NCBI GenBank assembly: GCA_027579435.1
Contig: JANBPK010000728.1
Span: 16,582 to 80,581 of the forward strand
Origin: Candolleomyces eurysporus
Lineage: Eukaryota > Basidiomycota > Agaricomycetes > Agaricales > Psathyrellaceae
Length of the DNA: 64,000 nucleotides
Direction: 5' to 3'
The notes beneath the pieces were generated by a model. That model searched no databases. It had not been told where the DNA came from and saw only the letters and a program-made list of their open reading frames with translations. The position numbers and the translations under genes were made by a program. Positions 11,601 to 19,802 of the stretch are shown here, piece after piece (position 1 is the stretch's first letter; each line of letters opens with the position of its first letter).

Positions 11601-12474
11601 TAGGTGGGGATGCCTGAGTCGGATTATTACCGACAATGGGAAACCTTTCATTGCGGCTGTGGAATGGCTACGACAAAAATATGGCATTACAGGAATTTCA
11701 ATTTCAGGATATAACTCTAAGGCAAATGGGAAAATCGAGCGGCCTCACTGGGACGTAAGGCAAAGTCTCTACAAAGCCACAGGCGGCGACACGAGCAAGT
11801 GGTACTGGTTCTTCGATCATGTTATGTGGGCCGATAGGATCACTGTTCGTAAAAGGTTGGGTTGCTCTCCGTTCTTCGCTTTAACGGGAGCTGAACCTGT
11901 CACGCCGCTCGACGTACAAGAGGCCACTTGGTTGGTGGANCCCCCAACGGGTATTATGGCAACTGAGGAGTTGATAGCGGCAAGAGCAAGGGCTTTAGCT
12001 AAGCATCAGACTCATGTTGAAAGNGTTATGAAGCGGGTCGACGCTGAGAAGCGGCGTCGNGTCGAAGAATATTCTANGGCAAATAAGGCAACTATTAAGG
12101 ANTGGGACTTCAAGCGGGGTGACCTGGTGCTGATGAGNAACACGGCTGTCGAGTCTAGCCTCAACAAAAAGATGAAGCCGCGTTACTTGGGACCCATGGT
12201 AGTGGTCACTAGGAATAAAGGCGGTGCGTACATCTTGGCAGAATTAGACGGATCGGTATATCACAGCAAGGTCGGGGCGTTCAGGGTAATTCCCTACTAT
12301 CCGAGGAAGTCCATACAGGTAGGCATTGGAAAGGACAGTGGTTTCGATTTGGATGAAGCTACAATACAGGATTTGGGAAACTCTACAGACGACGGAAACG
12401 AAGCATATGTGGACTACAGTTTTGAGGGCATGCCGAGACTAAGGCTGTCTGATACTACAGAGGAGGAGGATTGA
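8680..12474 (+). CDS. pol: gypsy pol: reverse transcriptase, RNase H, integrase
   Basis: Continuous 1264-residue frame with ambiguous residues but no stop. Reverse transcriptase: substrate region SFQTPFGAMRLVTLPMGWTN-like block (about 9640-9700) and catalytic FVDD in EPFVDDVPVKG (about 9765-9795). RNase H: SVDTSYLAVGWYI and AKRELYG (about 10285-10430). Integrase: HHCC zinc finger HDANGHRGHY..CHLCQ (about 11260-11380), catalytic D in HIDTLHM, D in ITDNGKPF, E in NGKIERPHW; then a GPY/F-type module YLGPMVVVTRNKGGAYIL near the end. All catalytic positions visible are intact, so the protein may be active. It starts at TTG in a -1 overlap with pro. The stop is 17 bp from the stop of gene A on the other strand (tail to tail). 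Confidence 0.93.
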   Translation: MNQFQGEEIAAILEMSEDGLPRIVSTAQPRDGEAFTSEEKKIIYLQQALGEPDIDQRDRETFELYLSSISEESGIYSQEQPSGNPKAQEAKIKGVLTGKKYKPVDKKVRPVYGTLPEEFCVVRNITGDPLEGMPTLSPTPPEFSPKGRYTQERMXGFDKAHQDFWWPEERKLMXHLMAEQNXAFAWTETERGKLREDFFKPVRIAXVPHTPWVQGNRPIAPFLFEPVCEQIRSKIEAGVYEPXSSSYRSRWFCXLKKDGKSLRIVHSXEPLXAVTIXHSGLPXNTEELXSRFAGRSCGTXMDXYVGYDERVLDEXSRDLTTFQTPFGAMRLVTLPMGWTNSVPIFHEDITAILQPEIPHITEPFVDDVPVKGPLTRYELPGGGYETIPENPGIRRFVWEHIQDVNRVIQRMKYCGGTFSGKKTCLCMPEFTVVGHQVSYEGRKPTPDRVGVISRWGPCRDVSDVRAFLGTVGTFRVFIPNYASRAEPIQKLTRKSVQWEWGEEQDKTMADLKKAVEEAPVLKPLDVTSGQPVRLSVDTSYLAVGWYISQRDAIDPNKWNYIRFGSTLLNSTEANYSQAKRELYGIMRAXKENEYTLVMARPLVVETDAKYVQGMLQNPGAAPNATINRWIENVRKFYFELSHVMGKTFPADGLSRRRKQPGDPERREFEEFLDTDPPDPITYSKKFPEDDDPLPFEAFRDQIDTRGGYLQTVSRDIVHHLXFQGVEEEEDLXXXDLEFQQLLNRXEEXKRXSVESEAASVLLQAASPEKVVDSXXEDYPTDWRTSRXRQLXRWVPLVQAWLSTPAVKPXXVXDKDWKGFERFAXRFFVSKDGRLYWRENGEGHHXLYIXPERRMTILKGAHDANGHRGHYATLAFITKRFWWPEVERDTEMFVRTCHLCQVRQKTLVKIPPKVTETPSIFQTVHIDTLHMTPPSNGHGYIVHGRCALTSWMEGRPLRKETAATIGAWLFSDIICRWGCLSRIITDNGKPFIAAVEWLRQKYGITGISISGYNSKANGKIERPHWDVRQSLYKATGGDTSKWYWFFDHVMWADRITVRKRLGCSPFFALTGAEPVTPLDVQEATWLVXPPTGIMATEELIAARARALAKHQTHVEXVMKRVDAEKRRXVEEYSXANKATIKXWDFKRGDLVLMXNTAVESSLNKKMKPRYLGPMVVVTRNKGGAYILAELDGSVYHSKVGAFRVIPYYPRKSIQVGIGKDSGFDLDEATIQDLGNSTDDGNEAYVDYSFEGMPRLRLSDTTEEED

Positions 12475-12491
12475 GGGAAGAGGTAGGAATT

Positions 12492-13974
12492 CTAGTCGGA
12501 TTCCTCGTCTTCCTCGTCCAACTGGTCGACCGGGATGGAGGCGTCTTCTTCTATCTCCTCTCCGGCGGCGTCAACTTCCTGCATTTCCACATCCTCGTCT
12601 TGCTCGACGGTTTCTCCTTCCTCGACTTGTTCCTCCTCGGAGACGGTCTCCTTCGATTTTGGAGCGGCGCGACGTTTGCCCTTTGATTTCGAACTTTCGG
12701 TTTGAGAAGCGGCGCGAGTCTTGGGTTTTTCCTTGACTTCTGGGACGGCGACTTCTTTGGCAGATCGAGTTTTCGCCTTGGAACCAGTTTCCTTTCCCTT
12801 CGAAGAGGACTTAGAGGTGGACGCCTCGCCTGGAGCCTCGGACGGCTTGGCAGAAGCGGCCGGAACCTTGGAAGTCTTCTCTTTATCCCTTCCCTCCTTC
12901 CACTCCTTCACTGATTTCTTGCTGGAGGAAGCTGGAACGGCGGGGTCTCTGGTCGTCGAGACTGGGGCGTTGTGAGCGCGAGTTGAAGCGGCGACACCTG
13001 GGGAAGGGGGACGACGGAAGTCGCGAAGGCGGCGGTGCTCGTGCCGCTCCATCTGCTCACGCAGCTCGTTGATACGAACGGCGGTGGCTTGGCGGACTAA
13101 TAACTGGGCACGGAGCTCAGCGTCCTGCCGGGCGAGAGTGGCTTTGAGCGTGGCGAGTTGGAAGAAAGTGTCCGTATCGTCCGACCTAAAGACGTTGCCG
13201 TCTGAATGCTGGAGGACGCGAATGGCCTCCTGGACTACGGCGCTTTCGCTAGTATCAGCACCTAGGTAGAACACGATGGGTTAGTGCTCTAAGGTGTTGA
13301 GTTTTGGCAAGACATACCTTCAGAAGCGGCGTGACTGAAGCGGCTGCTGTGTCCGAGTGCAGAACTCCAAGTGCTAGCCTGAAACGGCGTGAGGAGGTCA
13401 GATCTGTAGTTTGGGGGACACGGCAGGGAGAGGCGTACAGGGCGTTTAGCAGGGATGGTACTCCCGCTGTCGCGGACGACTTCTCTCTGGGCAGTCCAGG
13501 GGTTAAGCCGCTGGAGAAGAAATTTAGGAAAACATTGAGAGGTCTATAGGTTTTACAGGGTATCAGGAACTCACCTGGCCTGAACAAGCGGCTACGCCAT
13601 CTGCGATTAAGCCCTGAAGGTTATCCCGAAGCGGCTTCGGGAAACGGTTATTCAGATTGTAGCGGCGAACGTAGTTGTGCAATAATCCGAGGTGATTGTC
13701 TTGAGCAATCATAACGTTGACGACCTTGGATTTGTCCTTGAACGTCGGGGTGTTCTCTATTATCTGACACTTGAAGCGGCGTCAGAGTAGAAAGGTTAGA
13801 GGGCTTCAGAAGGTCACTCACGCCGTCTGACACTAAAACGCGGAAGGCAGAAGTGCATTGGTCCAGTTCAGCCTGGGAAATGGCGCCTCCGGTGACAGGA
13901 TAACGGTTGGAGAGGTCGAGGAGCTGGCTCTGCCAGAAGGGAACAAGGTTCTCGGTGTTCATGGTTTCGGGCAT
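12492..13974 (-). CDS. gene A, antisense passenger of the gypsy element, 436 aa
   Basis: Four exons: 13974-13822, 13769-13575, 13510-13318, 13261-12492. Lengths 153+195+193+770 give an exact 436-aa frame with canonical introns of 52, 64 and 56 bp. I do not recognise the family. Residues 1-180 form a compact part with the conserved-looking stretch AQDNHLGLLHNYVRRYNL. Residues about 205-260 are a predicted coiled coil (LATLKATLARQDAELRAQLL). The rest is disordered, Ser/Lys/Pro-rich with basic blocks, ending in a long Glu/Asp tail. It reads opposite to pol with a 17-bp gap between the stops. A decayed copy at 38.98-40.32 kb shows the same exons 1-3, supporting the model. The composition suggests a nuclear or nucleic-acid/chromatin-associated protein, but that is inference. 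Confidence 0.75.
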
Positions 13975-14044
13975 GGTAGGAGAGTTCAGAGAAAATTACT
14001 AGGAAGGAATGAAGCGGCGTGAGGGTCAGCTTCAGTTAGCCAGG

Positions 14045-14052
14045 ATTAAATA
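14045..14052 (-). promoter_or_regulatory. TATA box of gene A
   Basis: Minus-strand TATTTAAT, 71-78 nt upstream of the gene A start codon. The decayed copy at 38.9 kb keeps TATTTAAA at the equivalent position. Confidence 0.5.
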
Positions 14053-14406
14053 CTCTTGTGGAGGTCTGGCGCGGCTCCAACATGACGCCGTGCGAGGGCC
14101 GATCGGTCTGACTTTCTCCTATCTAAGCAAAGCCGAGGGCGGCTTGAATTTTAGTTTGGGGGAGAGGTGGAGTTCTTACGAGGACTAGCTATGTCATACT
14201 GAGACTTAGAGGAATTTTCGCGAAGTCTTGGTCTCAATTGTAAGCAGACTTGGTCAAAAAGGGAGCCTAAGGACGGCGTCTAGACTTAGAAAAGCACTAC
14301 ATTAAGACTTAGGAAGACTTAGGCACTTCTTATTCTTAACTCAGGAGGCTTCAGACCAAGGACAAGGCTACAAGATATTTATATGAGGTGCTAGGAATAC
14401 TCACTT

Positions 14407-14429
14407 CATAACTGGCACCAACAGTTATG
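14407..14429 (-). other. stem-loop in 3' flank of gene B
   Basis: CATAACTG / CAGTTATG, a perfect 8-bp stem with a 7-nt loop (GCACCAA), 75 nt past the gene B stop. It may be a 3'-UTR structure. The TGGCACCAACAG inside also resembles a primer-binding site, but no LTR end precedes it. Confidence 0.3.
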
Positions 14430-14503
14430 AGTGGAGACAAATAGGTAACAAAAAGGCAAGGTATACTAGGGAGCGCGTATCTACAGGAATTAAAAGTCCG
14501 CCG

Positions 14504-16953
14504 TCAGTCCTTTCGTCGCTTCTTTCGGGGCTCCTCCCGGGGCATCTCAGCCTGCTTGAAGACCTTCGCCCACTGCCGCCGCTCCTTGCTAGAGAGAGTG
14601 TGAGGGGGAGCAGGAGGGAAGGTGGAGGCGCCGATGAGAGGGTTGATGGCACGAGAAGGCAGGGGTGGCGGCGGCGAAGAGGAAGGAAGCCGGAGTCGAC
14701 CGGCGGGAGGCGATGCGGGCGGCGGAGTTTGAATAACCGGCCCAGCACCATCATCCTGCTCATCCGAGGAGGACTCAGACGGCGCGATGACGACGCGGCG
14801 TCGCTTCCGAGGGACTAGAGGAGTGGGCTCGCGAGGAGAGCCGAAGAGGGAGCCAAGCTGGTCAGGAGCTGGGGTCAGAGTGACTTCAGCCGGCTTGACC
14901 ACAGTGGGGTCGGACCCCTCGGCTACCTCTGAACTCCGCTCGTCGAGAGGCGACGACCTCTGGCGCAGCTCCTTCCTCAAGGACGAGAGGTACTCGTCGA
15001 CTTCCTCTTCATCGAAGGTCGTATCCCACGTATACTCGTCCTTCGTGACGCCCATCGTCGAGGTAGAAGTGCGGCGCGGGTAGAGCATGGGTGTGTCGAG
15101 AGGGACGTGTCTTGAGAACTCCAATAGGCCTTGGAGCGCCTCGACGTTGGTAAAATAGCGACGGAGGCCGGCGTCACCCTCATCACTGTATACCCTGCTC
15201 AGAATGAGCGAGAGCGTACCCATTTTGGCCTCCAGCAATTTGTACTGGTCTTCGGCCAGGGCAAACGCAACTCTCGTCATTCCTCGCAGTGTGAGGGCGT
15301 CGACGATAAGGGAGGATATTCCTGCAAAACTGGGTTGAGACTACAAAGGCAGCATTACAGAGGACTAGGAACTTACTTTCTGGAGAGGCGTCAGCAGCAG
15401 CCGAGAGGGCCGACAGGCTCGTCATCCGCGGAATCGAGAGGTCGAAACCGCATGGCTTTTTCTGATCGTTGCAGTTGTCGCAACGAACCCCATGTAGGAA
15501 GTCACCGCCGGTACAGATAATACCTGACGCGGCACAGCTACCACAAGGAGGACGCACCTAGAAAAAGGGTTAAGGCAAAGATCAGTAAGGGAAAGCTGAT
15601 TACTAGGCAGTAAACGGTACTCGCCCAGTCTGGAGGGGCATAGCCTTCGAGTAGAGGGGCCTGCAACTCAGCTAGCAAGTAGCCCTGCTTGAACAAGGGG
15701 CCCTTGTCGTAAACAGGCAGCCGCTGAGGCGGCTTCACCTTTGGATGGGAGTCGGTTTTCTGCCGCCGCTTAATGTCGGAGCGCGGCTTGAGTCCGAATG
15801 GAGGGAGCAAGTGAGACGGCGCGAGGACGGACTTGGGGCGGGCTGACACCGAAAAACTCCTCTGCTCGCTAGGGAGGAGGTACTCCCTGAACGAGTTGGG
15901 GCAGGGGAGCTGATTGCCCTCGTCGTCGACGCTGTTTTCTTGGCCAGGCAGGTGGGAAGGCAAGGGCTGGCCGCTCTTGTGAAGCCAATATAGAGGTCGG
16001 GGCGTCTTCTCCTTCTTGCCGGTCTTCTTCTTGGGACTTGGTTTTTGAGGCACTTCTGATTCGGATTCGGACTGCGGTGGGGGGTCGACGATCTTCTCGA
16101 GCCGCCCGGTAACACCGTGAGGCGGTTTGGGGACCTTTTGGGCGACTTCTCGAGCCCAATTTTCGACGAGGAAAGTCGGAAGTTGGGGTGTCCACCCGGG
16201 TACCACACCGAAAGGATGTGAGTTCGATTCGGTACTCACAGGCGTGGGGAGACGGTACAGACCTTCCATGTCAGCTGGGTTTTGAGGCGGCCTCGAGTCT
16301 GGAACGGCACGAGGCGGCACTGCAGCAGGACGTGTCGGTTTGCTAGGCCCAGCAACGGGCNAGGGTTTGGGGCGGCACGGGCTTCTTGGGAGCAGGAGGA
16401 GGCTGCCAGAACTGTGTCAGCCACTCCCCATAGGAACTTAACAAGGCGAACTTACGGGTGGAGGCGCTGGCACGGCGTCAGGGAGGACTAGCGTCGATGC
16501 AGCTTCCTGGAATCCGAAGAACGGATGATTGTAGGGGACGGCCGTCAGCCAATCCCACTTCCACCTGTACTTCAGGTACGTCTCAGGGTGCAGCTCGTTG
16601 AGGAGATGCGACAGTGCACGCCGGAAACTCATGAAGTCGTCGTTGGCGGCAACGCGACTGTCTCCGGCGGCGGCACACTAGGAAAATTAGGAAAGTCAGC
16701 AAGCAAGCACCAGAACTCGAAACTGAANGGGGGGACTTACCAACTTGTCGTTCCCGTTTACGATCAGCTGAGCCAGCTTGAGGCGAGCAGCAGGATCGGT
16801 CGGGAGAGCGGCAGTCCTCGATAGAGCCGGCTTGAGGGCGTTGAAGACACTACCCAAGGCAGGGTACACCTCAAGCGTCGGCTGGGACGCCCAAGGGTCA
16901 TCCTTTCCCCGAGTTCCGTAGGTGTGCGTCGAAGAGGAAGGGAGGGCAGACAT
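14504..16953 (-). CDS. gene B, antisense passenger with Zn2Cys6-spaced cysteine cluster, 739 aa
   Basis: Five exons: 16953-16741, 16677-16456, 16411-15625, 15557-15377, 15321-14504. If the ambiguous base at 16361 is an extra base, the lengths sum to an exact 739-aa frame. Intron 3 then uses a GC donor (GCGAGT, 15624) with an ordinary AG acceptor. The middle is Pro/Lys-rich with a GKKEKTPRPL-type basic block. Residues about 412-443 carry six cysteines spaced C-x2-C-x6-C-x10-C-x2-C-x6-C (CGSCAASGIIC and CDNCNDQKKPC), which fits the fungal Zn2Cys6 rule. The second half has adjacent lysines but the first lacks the usual basics. The C-terminal third is Ser/Pro-rich with the basic clusters RKRRRVV and EEPRKKRRKD. 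Likely a nuclear DNA- or RNA-binding protein; family not recognised. A decayed copy of its C-terminal exon is at 38.1-38.55 kb. Confidence 0.75.
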
Positions 16954-16997
16954 CGTTAGAGGAGGGAGCTGAGGACTTACCCTTCAAACGATGTCAG

Positions 16998-17005
16998 CTT
17001 TTATA
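16998..17005 (-). promoter_or_regulatory. TATA box of gene B
   Basis: Minus-strand TATAAAAG, 45-52 nt upstream of the gene B start codon. Together with the gene A box it suggests both passenger genes have their own polymerase II promoters. Confidence 0.5.
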
Positions 17006-17524
17006 CTACTGGGAAAGTAGTGAGCCCGCTTCACTTGCTAGAACGTTCCGTGCCAAGGCATGGCTTAGAACATGGAAGGACTTAGGCAAATATATCTTGG
17101 AAAGCTCTGGAGAGCTTAACTGGATGAGAAGCACGCTGGGACTCTGCCTAGGAGAGGCTGTAAACGTTGAAGCGGCTTCAAGAATCCGAAACAGCGGGAT
17201 CAATGACGACATGCAGCTTGGAGAGCAGTGATCTTGACAGGACGGGAGCTACCATAACCTTAATTGACGAAAGTACCTCCTCGGTCCCTGAAAATCATTG
17301 ACCCCGGACTTCTTCAAAGAAGCAGCGGTTCGGCAGAACTACGAAGGTCAACGGATCTGGGTTTAGCGGAAGGAAATCTGTGGCGCTAAGGGAACAAGCG
17401 GCTCCGGAAGCTAATTGCTTCCTCCCCTTTGGGGACCGGCTAAACTGAGGCTGAGGGCAACTTAGGATTGGAGGAACTATTCAGGCTGCTCCATTCACGC
17501 CGACTGAGGACAGTCGAAAGCTAG
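17006..17524. other. noncoding upstream region of gene B inside the element
   Basis: No frame of note. It contains several copies of the short GCGGC-type motif and lies between the gene B promoter and the polypurine tract. Confidence 0.5.
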
Positions 17525-17535
17525 TTTGGGGGAGA
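17525..17535 (+). promoter_or_regulatory. polypurine tract next to 3' LTR
   Basis: TTTGGGGGAGA directly before the LTR start TGATACGACC. This is where plus-strand DNA synthesis of an LTR element is primed. Confidence 0.7.
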
Positions 17536-18804
17536 TGATACGACCGCGTTTGTTTTAGCGAATATAAGTTCAATTTTCGCGATAATAAACTATAAAGTTG
17601 ACGCGGTCTGAGTCTCTAAGTACAAGAATGACTACGCTATCGATAAGGTTCACGCGGCTTGAGAGGGAAAAGAGTTAGTACTACGACTCTAGGGACACGA
17701 GAGTTGAAGCTACTCGAGGCTGTCAACTTGAAGTCGCCCCAGTTGTATTATACCCTGACCAGGAGAAGCCATTTTAGTTGACGCCGTGCTAAAAGTCAGG
17801 CGGCTCGACTGAAGCGGCTTGAGAAAAGTCATATACCTTTACAACGCAACTGTCAGGACTCTCAGGCGGCACTACCAGAGAAGTTCAGAAATCAGGCGGC
17901 TTCATATTCATCGAGTACAAGTGCTGGAGCGGCACGAGTGGTCTTTCGAAACGACGAAGTCCATGGCTGGTGGCGCGGCTGGGTGGCTGTGATAAACTCC
18001 GACGCGGCGCGAGGAACTGAAGCGGCTCGAGTCCTGAGTCAAGGGAATGACCAGACCGACCGTTGGCATCGGGTGAAAAGGTGCAGGTGATGCCGGGTGA
18101 GGCGACCGTACCTGTCCAAGCGGCTTGAGACTAGCAACGAGAGTAGGGGACGCGGAGCAAGGATGCCCGTCCACTCTCGATCATCAGTCGGCATCTCACG
18201 CGGCTTCACCAGAAAGGAAATGGTGATCTAAATTTGGCGTTCAGAGGCGTGCCTGACTTGCGCGGCTACAATCTTGGCGCGGCCTCTACCAATACCCGGT
18301 TCTATTTTCTCTTTATCTTTTGCTTGGACTCTTATTATTGGCTATGACCTGTCTATCACATGTGTCTCTTTATCTATTTTTATGCGGCTTGAAGTAGTAT
18401 ATATACACGCTAACTACTGACTCGAGCGGCATCATCGTATCATTGTTGTTTTATCTTTACTTGCGTTTATCGACGAATCTATCAAGTTTTTCTGCTCATA
18501 CTTCACACGGCGTGAACTATCAGTTTTATCTTGGAACTTAGGAACTTAAGCAGTCATAAGGCCTGACTACTTGAGAATAGGAATCTCACTAGCTGTACAC
18601 TAGGGTACTTCTAGTTCTGTGGAGTGTATCAAAGAGAGAACAAGAGAGCTTAGTATTCTTAATTCACTCTATAACCCCCACAAACTTGCACTTTGACTTC
18701 GTGCGGCCTGACTCTCACACCGCATGACTATACACAGCTTGTATACAGGTTGTGATTGGTGTTTTGTGTGTGTGTTTCTGAGCTCGGCAGCACCGATCTC
18801 ATCA
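17536..18804 (+). repeat. LTR family 1, 3' LTR of the gypsy element
   Basis: 1269 bp, beginning TGATACGACC and ending GATCTCATCA, so the ends form a short TGAT..ATCA inverted repeat. Related copies in the window are at 26243-26941 (minus), 26942-28206 (plus), 28211-29383 (minus) and 63515-64000 (minus), with a 58-bp start fragment at 38056. This copy keeps many CpG-containing words that are TpG/CpA in the copies at 26 and 63 kb. Confidence 0.85.
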
Positions 18805-19620
18805 ACGAGCTTCAAGAAGATCTGGCCAACTACCGCAATGTTGATGTATCGATTGTGACACTTTCATGCACACTGCATTGCATTGCAATTTCCAAGAAGA
18901 AGGTTTCAAGCTCTGCAGCAGAGCGGAACGAGCTCCTCCGGGCTATTTGGCAAGCTGAATATGCCCATCTTCCCGCTGAATACTTCGTCTGGCTGGATGA
19001 ATCAAGTGTTGATGATTTTACCAACATGAGGTTGGATGGTTGGGCCGCATTTGGACAAGCATGTGTCTGCCGCGAAACTTTCATTCGGGGTCAGCGCTAC
19101 TCTGTTTTACCTGCCTTGACAATAGATGGAATTGTCGCCCTCGACATATTTGAAGGTTCCATAAATAAAGAGCGGTTCATATCATTCATCCAAAATGATG
19201 TCGTACGTGTTGCTACCTACCTTGTGAAGTCATACTCATTCAAACAGGCTCCTCTTTTGAACCCATTCCCAGGCCCATGAAGTGTCATTGTGCTCAACAA
19301 CTGTGCTATTCACCATGATCAGGAAATCCGCAACATCAATGAAGTTGAATGTCATGAGTCCTTGATTTCTATGCTTTCAGTCCTATTCCTTATTCTCCGC
19401 AGAAGCAAAACTTGTATACTTGCCCCCATACTCACCCGACTACAACCCGATTGAACAGGCCTTTCGTTCAATCAAATCATGGTTACGGTGCCATGAGGGA
19501 CAAGCGACGAATGCTGTAATTCGGCCATGGCTCATTCATCAAGCTCAATTGAGCATTACGTTGGAAATGGCAATTGGATGGATAGTTAATTGTAGTTATT
19601 CATTAGGGGAGGACATGTAG
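18805..19620 (+). pseudogene. Tc1/mariner-like DDE transposase, inactive and 5'-truncated
   Basis: Homology begins exactly at the LTR end with ELQEDLANYRNVDV, followed by KKVSSSAAERNELLRA, FVWLDESSVDD (first catalytic Asp), RGQRYSVLPALTIDGI and PYSPDYNPIEQ (catalytic Glu). The helix-turn-helix N-terminus is missing, replaced by the LTR. An in-frame stop occurs at 19278, followed by VLNNCAIHH where the family has VLDNCAIHH, so the second catalytic Asp is Asn. The last part is in another frame (19420-19620). Cannot be active. Confidence 0.85.
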
Positions 19621-19802
19621 CCCAGCAAAAAANTACAACTAGTAGTACATACATTTATTGAACAGGCTTGGAATATAATAAACAAAAAAACCCAAGAAGA
19701 ACTGGTTCACTGAAAGAAGCACCCAAATGAATGTACAAGTACCAAAATATCACAATTAAGATTGACAAGGTTGACTGTTGTACCGAGATCAAGGAGAACA
19801 GC

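Larger units (their letters stand above)
7291..18804 (+). mobile_element. Ty3/gypsy LTR retrotransposon, 5'-truncated, with antisense gene cassette
   Basis: Plus-strand order: end of gag, protease, RT/RNaseH/integrase, then a 5-kb insert with two minus-strand genes, a polypurine tract (17525-17535) and a 3' LTR (17536-18804). No 5' LTR or primer-binding site is found: the left edge falls inside gag and abuts a NACHT gene, while the right edge abuts a Tc1/mariner-like transposase remnant. The flanks therefore differ and no target duplication can be called. The left end was lost by deletion or rearrangement. Many ambiguous bases (from about 9144 to 12138) sit in pol as in-frame substitutions, as expected if near-identical copies were merged in assembly. 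Confidence 0.85.

Noticed and set aside
13441..13461. Additional intron in exon 3 of gene A, suggested by a GTAG donor in the decayed copy
   Set aside because: The sequence reads through in frame without it, and phases of the flanking exons fit only the read-through.
14155..14167. Second polypurine tract (GTTTGGGGGAGAG) marking another LTR
   Set aside because: No LTR start or end follows, and the same motif sits between genes B and A in the decayed copy at 38.8 kb, so it belongs to the cassette; it may be an old trace but cannot be shown.
14411..14422. Primer-binding site TGGCACCAACAG
   Set aside because: It lies within a perfect stem-loop past the gene B stop and is not preceded by an LTR end in the right orientation.
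18756..18804. Start of the 174-aa frame taken as the N-terminus of the Tc1-like transposase
   Set aside because: These bases are the end of the LTR, as shown by the copies at 26243 and 63515; transposase homology starts at 18805.
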